Assembly: GCA_026014605.1 (NCBI GenBank)
Contig: JAOZIC010000091.1
Location: forward strand, 1 to 6,899
Source: Candidatus Bathyarchaeota archaeon
GTDB taxonomy: Archaea > Thermoproteota > Bathyarchaeia > Bathyarchaeales > Bathyarchaeaceae
Length of the DNA: 6,899 nt
Reading direction: 5' to 3'
The notes below the pieces were generated by a model. The model was not told where the DNA came from. It saw nothing but the letters and a program-made list of their open reading frames with translations, and made no database searches. Positions 1 through 5,743 of this stretch are shown one piece after another (positions within the stretch are counted from its first letter, which is position 1; each line of letters opens with the position of its first letter). The position numbers were made by a program, and so were the translations under genes.

Positions 1-926
1 GTTGCGTCTTCTTCTATGTTGACGAACTTGGCATCTTTTCCTATTTTTCCCCATGATATTGCTTCTCTTGGCCTTGCGCCAGACAGGCTGCCGTCCCATT
101 CCACGGCTGTGCTTATGTAAACAGCGTAGTCCAGTCCATCCCCCTTGAACTGGTTCCACCAAATCACATGATGCTTGCTTATCCCACCGCCTACTATCAG
201 CGCGCCTGTTTTGTTGGCTTCCCATATCTTGTCGCTCAGCAGTTTCTCGTCTGCCAGTAGGTCCAGCTTCAGGTCATGGTCCTGCGCGAACTGCCATATC
301 TGATATCCAACAGAGCCATCTGTAGGACCGGGCACAATCATTGGTATCTTGTTTTTCCAGCACCAGTAAATTATTGAGCCCTTTTTCTTTGCTTTCTTGT
401 CCTTGTCCATGAGCTCTCCAATTTTCCATACGAGTTCATGTGTTGATATTCCGTTTTTCTTCTGTTCATCAGTCATGTTTTCATAAATAAGTTCCAAGAA
501 TTCCAGCATCTTTTTCTCTAATAGTATACCGTAGGACTCGTTCGGCACTAGCACATTGCCCAGTCTGTTTACTCCTTTGTCTCTTAGCTCCCTGTCATTC
601 ATCAAAAACTCCCCGTGATGGTAGTCTTCATAAGATCGGGCTATGTCATGGTCCAGAGTACCGCATGTTGTTATAATAATGTCAAACATCTGCCTTTTCA
701 CAAGGTCCTTCACAACTCCCCTTGTGCCCGTTGCTATAATGCAAGCCGGAAACGACAAGAACCTCAGGCACTCTTTGTCTTTCACCATATTCTCAACAAT
801 ATCCGTGCCAACTGCCAACTTCTTTGCTGTAAAGCCGCCAGATGCCTTCAATTCAGAAAGTATCTCGTTTGCCGACATCTTTCCGTCAATTACGATGTCC
901 TTTACCGGATCTGTTTTCGGTCTCAT
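1..926 (-). CDS. dys: Deoxyhypusine synthase, 3' end cut by window edge
   Basis: Makes the first step of hypusine formation: NAD-dependent transfer of the aminobutyl group of spermidine to one lysine of the translation factor aIF5A, in the cytoplasm. I translated 308 residues. Visible family motifs are TTCGTLDHD (87-95), PGPTDGSVGYQIW (199-211), GGGISKHH (246-253), EWDGSLSGARPREAISWGKI (276-295). The lysine of SWGKI (Lys294) is the expected enzyme-imine lysine, and the His pair 252-253 is also kept. The last residues seen, EEDAT, come close to the usual C-terminus, so only a short tail should be missing. An ATG seven codons upstream (947) is in frame, but a TATA-like TTAAATA lies 27 nt ahead of the ATG at 926 and would be too close to serve 947. 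I therefore chose 926 with a leaderless transcript. No gene shares its strand immediately upstream apart from the kelch operon 200 bases away. Confidence 0.96.
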   Translation of the reverse strand, partial: MRPKTDPVKDIVIDGKMSANEILSELKASGGFTAKKLAVGTDIVENMVKDKECLRFLSFPACIIATGTRGVVKDLVKRQMFDIIITTCGTLDHDIARSYEDYHHGEFLMNDRELRDKGVNRLGNVLVPNESYGILLEKKMLEFLELIYENMTDEQKKNGISTHELVWKIGELMDKDKKAKKKGSIIYWCWKNKIPMIVPGPTDGSVGYQIWQFAQDHDLKLDLLADEKLLSDKIWEANKTGALIVGGGISKHHVIWWNQFKGDGLDYAVYISTAVEWDGSLSGARPREAISWGKIGKDAKFVNIEEDA

Positions 927-949
927 AGACAAAAAATTCGTCGCCATAG

Positions 950-956
950 TATTTAA
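950..956 (-). promoter_or_regulatory. TATA box of the deoxyhypusine synthase gene
   Basis: Read on the minus strand the site is TTAAATA, centred 27 nt before the ATG at 926. That is the usual archaeal distance from TATA to transcription start, so transcription should begin at or beside the start codon. No Shine-Dalgarno is visible, which agrees with a leaderless message. Confidence 0.55.
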
Positions 957-1011
957 GATTGCTACTACACTCTTGTGCATTCGTTGTATATGCTGTGTCA
1001 ACGCTTTTCTT

Positions 1012-1025
1012 GGTCATATATGACC
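1012..1025. promoter_or_regulatory. Perfect 14-bp palindrome, possible operator
   Basis: GGTCATATATGACC is a perfect palindrome with no spacer, about 60 bp upstream of the proposed TATA box of the deoxyhypusine synthase gene. It could bind a dimeric regulator. It could also be chance in an AT-rich spacer. There is no second copy in the window. Confidence 0.25.
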
Positions 1026-1063
1026 TGTGGTTAAAAATGTGTATAAACTAAAGACTATTTTGG

Positions 1064-1068
1064 AAAAA
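1064..1068 (-). terminator. Oligo-T stop downstream of the kelch operon
   Basis: A T5 run in the minus-strand transcript lies about 65 nt after the kelch stop codon, and another T5 run follows at 1033-1037. Archaeal RNA polymerase stops at short T runs. This run sits at the same distance from the attachment-like repeat as the T6 run behind the tRNA, so it may instead be the former terminator of the tRNA gene. Confidence 0.35.
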
Positions 1069-1086
1069 TCTTAACTTGGGGCTATT

Positions 1087-1109
1087 TTGGTAGCGGGGAG
1101 TTGATTTGA
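1087..1109 (-). repeat. Displaced copy of the tRNA-Met 3' end (distal att-like site)
   Basis: These 23 bases match 4002-4024 exactly and in the same orientation. Read on the minus strand they hold part of the T loop, the 3' side of the T stem, the 3' side of the acceptor stem, the discriminator A and CCA. No other tRNA half lies nearby, so this is a fragment and not a gene. This is the expected product of site-specific integration into the 3' end of a tRNA gene, where the element brings a replacement 3' end and the original one is pushed to the far side. Confidence 0.8.
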
Positions 1110-1132
1110 CTTTTGTTGCTGTTGTTAATGTT

Positions 1133-3226
1133 TTAGTTGCCCTTGTGAGCAAGTGTAGCCTGTTTGGGTTTTTTTCTAAGCAGATAAACAACGACCAGAA
1201 CTGCTGCTATGGCGACAATGGCTAACACATGCCAGAACTCTATTTGCAATTTCAGATGTTCTTGATTTACTTGAATTGACTCATTTTCGACAAGCGCATT
1301 AACCACATAGCTGTTGCTTTCTCCTTGTTTGATGCTCCCGCCTTCTTTTCTCTCATATGTTCTGTTGCCCGATTTGTGGTATGCAAAAGTAATGTTATAC
1401 TCCTCTGTCGGGAAAGTCGCCGAAATTGCATCTACTTCACAATTGAAATTGGTCAGCGCGGCAGGAAGAACAATAATTGTTGTCTTGCCTATGTCAAGAT
1501 AATTAACATCTTGGATGTTTATTTCCGTTCGATTTAGTTCGTGGTTAAACCCAACATGGTGCCCTTGTGAATCGTAAACGTGTAAGTGGAGCTTGTGCTG
1601 GTTCTCTTGAAGTGTAATAGATGTCCCCGACTCTATTACTGCTTCAAACTCCGCCTGTAGAAAATAGGTTGCACTTTCAAAGATGTTTCTTACCGTTTGC
1701 TTAACATTGGAAAGGGTTTGGGGTGTATTTTCCACTTGATTGTTAGCGATTCTTAGATAGTTTACTAAATCAGCAATACTCGTTCTTGCACTTGCATAGT
1801 TTTCATTTTCAATCATCGAAAAAATGTTCTCAATTGTTCTTGAGGCGTTAATGATTTTTCCATTGTATCCCGTTACTATATTGGTTTGTGAGTACGCCCA
1901 ATTGATGACGAATGATGTGCTTTGAAAAGTGATTGTAGATGCTGTTGCTCCTATTTCTTTGGCTACAAGTTCAGCAGAACTATAGTCGCCAATACTGCTG
2001 GTGACGGCCTTTTTCAAAATGGATAATGGGTTAGTAAAACTGTTACTGAAGTCTTTTCCGAAGGTTGTTAGTATTTCTACTCCTCTGTCCATCCAATAGT
2101 AACTATTCAGCAATTTAGCGTAGTTCCTGTAAAGTATCTCTCTGGCCTCTAATGGTGTCGTGTCTTCTGAAGAGGCGCTCACTGCAGACAAAACATAGAT
2201 TGCATCTGTATCTTCATCATCTTCATTTTTTCCACCCAAAACGTAGACTTTTCCATCATTAGAAAATGAGGCACAGTGTACTATTTTTTCTGGTAGTGAT
2301 GATTCTCTGATCCAGTCTCCTAAAGTTCCACCATCTAGAATTTGAGCTGAATAAACATCGTTAGAATAGACTGCTGAATCCTCCCAGTAATATCCGTTGA
2401 TTACGTAAATTCTGTTTTGACTTTGGGTTACAGAATGTCCACCTAATTCTCTGGGCATTGGAGTCGTTGTTGACCAACTGGAAGCCATTCCGTCTGTTCC
2501 AATTTTTGAGTAGTAAACTGTGTCATGTAGAACGTTTGAGGGATACTGCCCTCCAAGTTGGTATATTATGCCATTGTGTAATATGCCCGCTTGATTATGT
2601 CCCCTTTCTTCTGGAAAAGTTGTTGACTCCCACGAATCTATGGAACCGTTAGGATTGATTTCTGCGTAATAAACAGTATTCAACCACTGGTAACCTGTCC
2701 AGCCTCCAATGATGTAGATTTTGTCATTCCACAAAACTGTCAAGTGGCTTGTAATATGGTCAGGTAATGGAGTTGTGCTTATCCAGTCTCCTAAACTGCC
2801 GTCTGGGTTAATTTCTGCATACCAGACGGTGTCCCTTTCAACTCTTTGGGGCGGACGAGGGGCAGAACCACCAATAACATAAATTCGGTTATTATAGATT
2901 ACAGCCTCTTGTTGACTTGCCCAACACCGTCCTTCAGGAAGAGGTGTGGTAGAACGCCATTCTCCAATGTTTCCGTCGTCAAGAATTGAGGCATAGTACA
3001 CGTTTGTTGAGCGGTCTCTGCCACCAATAACATAAATTTGTTCACCGTTGAACCCTAGTGCAAAGCATGATAATGGTTCTGGTAATTTTCCAGTGTTCTT
3101 CCATGACGTTTCTTGCGTTTGGCTATAACTTGGAACTGGAATAAAACATGCTAAGCTCAAAATAACAAGTAAGAGCGAGATAAATTTCCATGTAGCTTTC
3201 TTCAGCTTTTCTTCCTTCCCTGACAA
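1133..3226 (-). CDS. Membrane-anchored extracellular kelch-repeat protein
   Basis: A 697-residue surface protein of unknown role. Residues 1-35 form a signal peptide (Lys-rich start, hydrophobic 16-31, likely cleavage after the SYS segment). Residues 42-348 hold six kelch-like repeats of about 50 residues, each with YVIGG or similar, then YYAxI, xDGSxG and W-STTPLP; six blades would make one beta-propeller. Residues 355-530 look mostly helical, 540-655 look like a beta-rich domain, and 664-683 is a transmembrane helix followed by a basic tail (RKKPK), so the body should face outside. Asn-X-Ser/Thr sites at 460, 565, 611, 621 and 648 could be glycosylated. The start is TTG: an in-frame stop lies two codons upstream and the signal peptide needs this start. 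No clear Shine-Dalgarno is seen. The gene lies 22 nt after the membrane protein gene, so it is probably cotranscribed. Kelch propellers usually bind proteins or sugars; the ligand here cannot be read. Confidence 0.85.
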   Translation of the reverse strand: MSGKEEKLKKATWKFISLLLVILSLACFIPVPSYSQTQETSWKNTGKLPEPLSCFALGFNGEQIYVIGGRDRSTNVYYASILDDGNIGEWRSTTPLPEGRCWASQQEAVIYNNRIYVIGGSAPRPPQRVERDTVWYAEINPDGSLGDWISTTPLPDHITSHLTVLWNDKIYIIGGWTGYQWLNTVYYAEINPNGSIDSWESTTFPEERGHNQAGILHNGIIYQLGGQYPSNVLHDTVYYSKIGTDGMASSWSTTTPMPRELGGHSVTQSQNRIYVINGYYWEDSAVYSNDVYSAQILDGGTLGDWIRESSLPEKIVHCASFSNDGKVYVLGGKNEDDEDTDAIYVLSAVSASSEDTTPLEAREILYRNYAKLLNSYYWMDRGVEILTTFGKDFSNSFTNPLSILKKAVTSSIGDYSSAELVAKEIGATASTITFQSTSFVINWAYSQTNIVTGYNGKIINASRTIENIFSMIENENYASARTSIADLVNYLRIANNQVENTPQTLSNVKQTVRNIFESATYFLQAEFEAVIESGTSITLQENQHKLHLHVYDSQGHHVGFNHELNRTEINIQDVNYLDIGKTTIIVLPAALTNFNCEVDAISATFPTEEYNITFAYHKSGNRTYERKEGGSIKQGESNSYVVNALVENESIQVNQEHLKLQIEFWHVLAIVAIAAVLVVVYLLRKKPKQATLAHKGN

Positions 3227-3248
3227 CCGTTAATGGTTAACTCGACTT

Positions 3249-3821
3249 TTACGTATGCACTTCATCAGGTGCATCAATTTCTTTTATGGTGTCTTCATCA
3301 ATTTCCTGTTTCCACTGAATATTTGGTAGAACTCCCGCAATTACTGTTAAAATAATGCTGATTATGCACAGAAACGTCCCTATTGTATATGATGTATTTA
3401 ATGGAATCATACTTGAGCTAGTAATTTGTGTTGTGCCTGAAATGAAGAGAAGTAATGCAAGTGTTAAAAGTCCGCCGCTGGCAAACCGGGCATTCTTTTT
3501 TCCTTTACCTAGTGCAATCAACAGCACGATAGTGGAAACAATGTAAAACATAAGAGAAAGCAGAAAAGAAAGACCCCCCGCTGATAAATATTCGCTTAAA
3601 TCTTCACCAGTTGACAACATTTGAAACCAAGACACGGCATATTGTTCTGATTGTTGGAAGAGGCCTGACCAATTTGCAGTTGCACCCCAAATATAGATGT
3701 CCAGCTTGACATTGACGATTAGTGCCGTAACTCCAAATTGCCACCATGGTAAGGCGTAACCAAGAAGTACTGTTAGAAAAGCTAGACCTGTTAGGATTCT
3801 AGTTGAACTCTTTTCTATCAT
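3249..3821 (-). CDS. Four-helix membrane protein of unknown function
   Basis: I do not recognise this family. The chosen product has 190 residues, starting MIEKSSTR. Hydrophobic helices lie near residues 9-27 (ending in PWW), 84-104, 113-131 and 146-167, with a loop of about 55 residues rich in Trp and Ser between helices 1 and 2 and an acidic tail (EIDEDTIKEIDAPDE). Four helices with a short charged N-terminus suggest both ends are inside and the long loop outside, which is a prediction. A longer frame opens at an ATG at 3884, but a TATA-like TTATAT at 3845-3850 lies about 27 nt before the ATG at 3821 and inside the longer frame, favouring a leaderless start at 3821. It is the first gene of a two-gene operon with the kelch protein; the two may act together in the envelope. 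Confidence 0.65.
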   Translation of the reverse strand: MIEKSSTRILTGLAFLTVLLGYALPWWQFGVTALIVNVKLDIYIWGATANWSGLFQQSEQYAVSWFQMLSTGEDLSEYLSAGGLSFLLSLMFYIVSTIVLLIALGKGKKNARFASGGLLTLALLLFISGTTQITSSSMIPLNTSYTIGTFLCIISIILTVIAGVLPNIQWKQEIDEDTIKEIDAPDEVHT

Positions 3822-3844
3822 GAAAATAGGTTCAGTTCTAAATG

Positions 3845-3850
3845 ATATAA
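3845..3850 (-). promoter_or_regulatory. TATA box of the membrane protein-kelch operon
   Basis: TTATAT on the minus strand is centred about 27 nt before the ATG at 3821. It gives the two-gene operon its own promoter inside the tRNA-bounded block and decides the start codon of the first gene. Confidence 0.5.
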
Positions 3851-3978
3851 GATTTGTGTATGAAAAGTTGAATAATTGATACAAAACAAAGAAAACAGAA
3901 TCAAAAAAGGTTTATTGAACATTAACTTTTCTAATCACTCTTAGTGGCTGCGTCTTACGTTTTGCACAACTCTGCGTT

Positions 3979-3984
3979 AAAAAA
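3979..3984 (-). terminator. Oligo-T terminator of the initiator tRNA
   Basis: A T6 run in the minus-strand transcript starts about 19 nt after the encoded CCA. Short T runs end archaeal transcripts, so this should release the pre-tRNA. It lies inside the tRNA-bounded block, so the element would supply the terminator together with the replacement 3' end. Confidence 0.6.
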
Positions 3985-4001
3985 CTAAACAGAAGTGTTA
4001 G

Positions 4002-4024
4002 TTGGTAGCGGGGAGTTGATTTGA
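4002..4024 (-). repeat. tRNA-proximal copy of the 23-bp att-like repeat
   Basis: Identical to 1087-1109 and lying inside the 3' end of the intact tRNA gene, with one extra base beyond CCA. The identity stops at once on the T-loop side (C at 1110 against A at 4025), so the shared block covers only the 3' fifth or so of the tRNA gene. Confidence 0.8.
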
Positions 4025-4080
4025 ACAACCGATCTCTGGGTTATGAGCCCAGCGGGTTCACCTGGCTACCCCACCCCGCT
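4003..4080 (-). tRNA. Initiator tRNA-Met (anticodon CAU), CCA encoded
   Basis: The cloverleaf folds fully: acceptor AGCGGGG with CCCCGCU, D stem GGGU with ACCC, anticodon stem CUGGG with CCCAG around loop CUCAUAA, T stem GGUUG with CAACU (one G:U), discriminator A, then CCA at 4003-4005. The A1:U72 pair and the three successive G:C pairs at the bottom of the anticodon stem are the marks of archaeal and eukaryotic initiator tRNAs, so I rule out elongator Met and Ile2. There is no intron. The 3' end is the target of the 23-bp duplication. A hairpin lies in the probable 5' leader. Confidence 0.97.
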
Positions 4081-4091
4081 ATGTGTTTCGT

Positions 4092-4125
4092 GCTAGAAGC
4101 AGAATGCCAGGTGATGCTTTCTAGC
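4092..4125 (-). other. Hairpin in the probable leader of the tRNA-Met transcript
   Basis: Ten base pairs (GCTAGAAGCA at 4092-4101 against TGCTTTCTAGC at 4115-4125, one bulged base) enclose a 13-nt loop, 12 bases before the mature tRNA. The nearest TATA-like element on the minus strand, TTAAGAAA at 4151-4158, predicts transcription starting near 4127, which would put the hairpin at the very 5' end of the pre-tRNA. It could guide processing, be a small RNA of its own, or bind a regulator as DNA. It lacks clear C/D boxes. Confidence 0.45.
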
Positions 4126-4150
4126 CCGATGGATACCTTTTGTTACACTC

Positions 4151-4158
4151 TTTCTTAA
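4151..4158 (-). promoter_or_regulatory. Possible TATA box of the tRNA-Met gene
   Basis: TTAAGAAA on the minus strand is the nearest AT-rich box upstream of the tRNA. It lies about 75 bases before the mature 5' end. The normal position, about 26-40 bases before, is GC-mixed and lacks a TATA box, so a leader of about 45-50 nt is implied. Confidence 0.3.
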
Positions 4159-4222
4159 GCTTTGCTTTCTGTGAGTTTTGTTTTTTGGGATTTTTTGTTG
4201 TTTTGGGTGTTTAACCAAATTT

Positions 4223-4239
4223 CTATAACGCCGTTATAG
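4223..4239. promoter_or_regulatory. Upstream palindrome of the tusA-iscS-iscU promoter
   Basis: CTATAAC and GTTATAG flank a 3-base spacer. The half-site GTTATA recurs in the second palindrome 12 bp downstream. The site overlaps the region just before the TATA-like TTATAT at 4240-4245, where TFB and TBP would bind, so a bound regulator could help or block initiation. Confidence 0.6.
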
Positions 4240-4245
4240 TTATAT
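4240..4245 (+). promoter_or_regulatory. TATA-like box of the tusA-iscS-iscU operon
   Basis: TTATAT lies between the two palindromes. With the usual spacing, transcription would start near 4269, inside the second palindrome, leaving a leader of about 30 nt with a Shine-Dalgarno. An alternative box, CTATAA at 4223-4228, would start transcription near 4252. Confidence 0.45.
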
Positions 4246-4250
4246 GCGGG

Positions 4251-4280
4251 AAAACTGTTATAGTATGGTATAACAGTTTT
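4251..4280. promoter_or_regulatory. Long perfect palindrome over the predicted transcription start
   Basis: Two perfect 12-bp arms, AAAACTGTTATA and its complement, flank a 6-bp spacer. The palindrome covers the predicted start of the Fe-S operon and ends 8 bp before the Shine-Dalgarno, the expected place for a repressor operator. It shares the GTTATA half-site with the palindrome at 4223-4239. If transcribed in full it could also fold as an RNA hairpin. The regulator is not encoded in the window. Confidence 0.7.
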
Positions 4281-4288
4281 GATTCGTT

Positions 4289-4293
4289 GGAGG
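4289..4293 (+). promoter_or_regulatory. Shine-Dalgarno that fixes the TTG start of tusA
   Basis: GGAGG lies 7 bases before the TTG at 4301. It decides for this non-ATG start, since there is no ATG or GTG at a suitable distance and the family N-terminus follows at once. Confidence 0.75.
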
Positions 4294-4300
4294 TTTTACG

Positions 4301-4543
4301 TTGAGTAATCAAAACGAACCTAACATAAACATTGACTGTGTGGGTCTTTACTGTCCTGAACCCGTGTTTAGAACCCGCCAAGAACTTGACCAAATGGAAG
4401 TTGGTCAGATTATGGAAGTTGTTGCAGATGACCCCGCGTCTGAAGAAGACATACCCCGCCTAGTCAAGAGGCTAGAGCACAAATTGCTCAAAATGTACAA
4501 AGAAAACGACGAATTCCATTTCATAATCCAAAAAATGAAGTGA
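4301..4543 (+). CDS. tusA: TusA-family sulfur carrier protein
   Basis: A small cytoplasmic protein of 80 residues, the normal size of the TusA/SirA family, which carries sulfur as a persulfide on one cysteine. The signature GLYCPEP sits at residues 15-21 with the carrier Cys18; the downstream VADDPASEEDIPRLVKRLEH (41-60) is also typical. A second cysteine, Cys13, lies five residues before the carrier. In E. coli TusA takes sulfur from IscS; here it leads an operon with an IscS homologue that lacks the PLP lysine, so it may bring sulfur to the IscU scaffold from another source. That role is inference. The start is TTG with GGAGG 7 bases upstream. The gene ends 15 bases before the next one, and the promoter carries two palindromes sharing a half-site. 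Confidence 0.9.
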   Translation: MSNQNEPNINIDCVGLYCPEPVFRTRQELDQMEVGQIMEVVADDPASEEDIPRLVKRLEHKLLKMYKENDEFHFIIQKMK

Positions 4544-4558
4544 AGGAAGGTTGGTGAG

Positions 4559-5734
4559 TTGAGAAAAGTATACTTAGACAATGGCGCCGGAATGCCCCTA
4601 GACCCTAGGGTCTTAGATGCGATGACTCCATACTTTTTGGAGGACTACGGCAATCCCTCATCTGCTCATTCATATGGGAACCGTGCCAAAACCGCGCTTG
4701 CAACTGCACGAGACCAAGTTGCACAGCTTTTAGGGGCAACGAAAAGTCAGGATATTATCTTTACTTCTGGTGCCACAGAATCCAACAATCTGGCGCTTAA
4801 AGGTGTAGCCTACCGCGCAAAATCTAAGGGAAACCATATCATAACCACGGCGGTTGAGCACATTTCTGTGATTAACATCTGCAAGTTTTTGCAAAAAGAG
4901 GGCTTTGATGTTACTTTTGTTCCTGTGGACAAAATGGGATTGGTTGATTTAGAGCAGCTCAAAGCCGCGGTTACTGACAAAACGGTTCTGATTTCTGTTA
5001 TGTACGCAAACGGCGAAATAGGAACGGTTCAGCCGATTAAGGAAATCGGGAAACTGGCTAAAGAAAATAACATAGTTTTTCATGTTGACGCTGTTGCTGC
5101 AGCTGGGCAGGTGCCAATTAATGTTGAAGAAGAAAACATCGACGTTCTAACACTTTCTTCTAACGACATGTATGGACCCAAAGGTGTCGGCGCCCTTTAC
5201 ATCAGGAGCGGCACTAAGGTTTTGCCAATTGTGCAAGGTGGTGGTCAAGAACGTGGCATACGCTCAGGTACAGAAAACATTCCCGGAATAGTTGGTATGG
5301 GCAAAGCAGCCGAGTTTGCAAAAGCCGAGATGTGTGACGAGGGTAAACGTTTGATTGTTTTGCGTGACAGGCTGATAAGCGGAGTTTTGGATTCGATTCC
5401 TCACTCGTTTTTGAACGGTCACCCGACACAGAGGCTGCCCAATAACGCTAACCTCAGGTTTAGTTATATAGAAGGGGAGTCCCTAATTTTAGGTCTGGAC
5501 ATGCATGGAATTCAGGTATCGTCTGGCTCTGCGTGCACCTCAAAAACGTTGGAGCCCAGCCATGTGTTACGTGCCATAGGCTTAGCCCACGAGGAGGCTC
5601 ACGGGTCTTTGGTGTTTACATTGGGCAAAAAAACCAGCGTAGAAGACATAGACTACGTGATTGAATTGCTGCCAGACGTAGTGAAAAGATTGCGGGCGCT
5701 TTCGCCCTTAACTCCGAAAGAAATCTTGAGGTGA
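4559..5734 (+). CDS. iscS: IscS-like protein lacking the PLP lysine (Archaeoglobus type)
   Basis: A 391-residue member of the class V aminotransferase fold, full length for IscS. It keeps GNPSSAHSYG (31-40), FTSGATESNNLA (68-79), His101, Asp177, YGPKGVGALY (205-214), GGGQERGIRSGTEN (227-240) and the loop SSGSACTS with Cys326. However, the usual SGHK becomes SSND: the PLP Schiff-base lysine is Asp203 and the preceding His is Asn202. The Gln that normally touches the PLP ring after the HVDA motif is Ala180, and the usual N-terminal ATTP is AGMP (10-13). Archaeoglobus fulgidus IscS has the same Asp and, as I recall, no desulfurase activity, with its loop Cys able to ligate a cluster on IscU. A similar role here is likely. 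The TTG start gives the family N-terminus; GGAAGG (4545-4550) lies 8 bases upstream. It lies between tusA and iscU. Confidence 0.93.
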   Translation: MRKVYLDNGAGMPLDPRVLDAMTPYFLEDYGNPSSAHSYGNRAKTALATARDQVAQLLGATKSQDIIFTSGATESNNLALKGVAYRAKSKGNHIITTAVEHISVINICKFLQKEGFDVTFVPVDKMGLVDLEQLKAAVTDKTVLISVMYANGEIGTVQPIKEIGKLAKENNIVFHVDAVAAAGQVPINVEEENIDVLTLSSNDMYGPKGVGALYIRSGTKVLPIVQGGGQERGIRSGTENIPGIVGMGKAAEFAKAEMCDEGKRLIVLRDRLISGVLDSIPHSFLNGHPTQRLPNNANLRFSYIEGESLILGLDMHGIQVSSGSACTSKTLEPSHVLRAIGLAHEEAHGSLVFTLGKKTSVEDIDYVIELLPDVVKRLRALSPLTPKEILR

Positions 5735-5743
5735 AAAATAGGA

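Larger units (their letters stand above)
1087..4024. mobile_element. Candidate tRNA-integrated element of about 2.9 kb without integrase
   Basis: The block is bounded by exact 23-bp direct repeats of the initiator tRNA 3' end; repeat start to repeat start is 2915 bp. It lies on the 3' side of the tRNA, the correct side for a tRNA-targeted element. Its only genes are a four-helix membrane protein and a secreted kelch protein, in one operon. I find no recombinase, replication protein or split integrase fragment next to either repeat. It could be a decayed element, cargo left after deletion, or a small passenger moved by an integrase supplied elsewhere. The repeat is directly visible; that the block is or was mobile is inference. 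Confidence 0.6.

Noticed and set aside
615..1023. Open frames on the plus strand opposite the deoxyhypusine synthase gene
   Set aside because: They are antisense to a clearly conserved protein, have low-complexity Cys/Ile-rich translations and no promoter or ribosome site.
1087..1109. Half of a split tRNA gene
   Set aside because: An intact initiator tRNA gene is present 2.9 kb away, and the fragment stops in the T loop, which is not a known split-tRNA junction.
2183..3103. Tandem DNA repeat or CRISPR-like array in the kelch region
   Set aside because: The periodicity is at the protein level (kelch blades). DNA copies differ too much and have no constant spacers.
3885..4002. Split integrase fragment beside the tRNA, as in SSV-type elements
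   Set aside because: No coding frame reaches either repeat, and 1110-1132 is too short to hold one. An SSV-type split gene is not present.
4092..4125. C/D-box small RNA
   Set aside because: GTGATGC resembles a C box by chance, but no matching D box or guide arrangement is seen.
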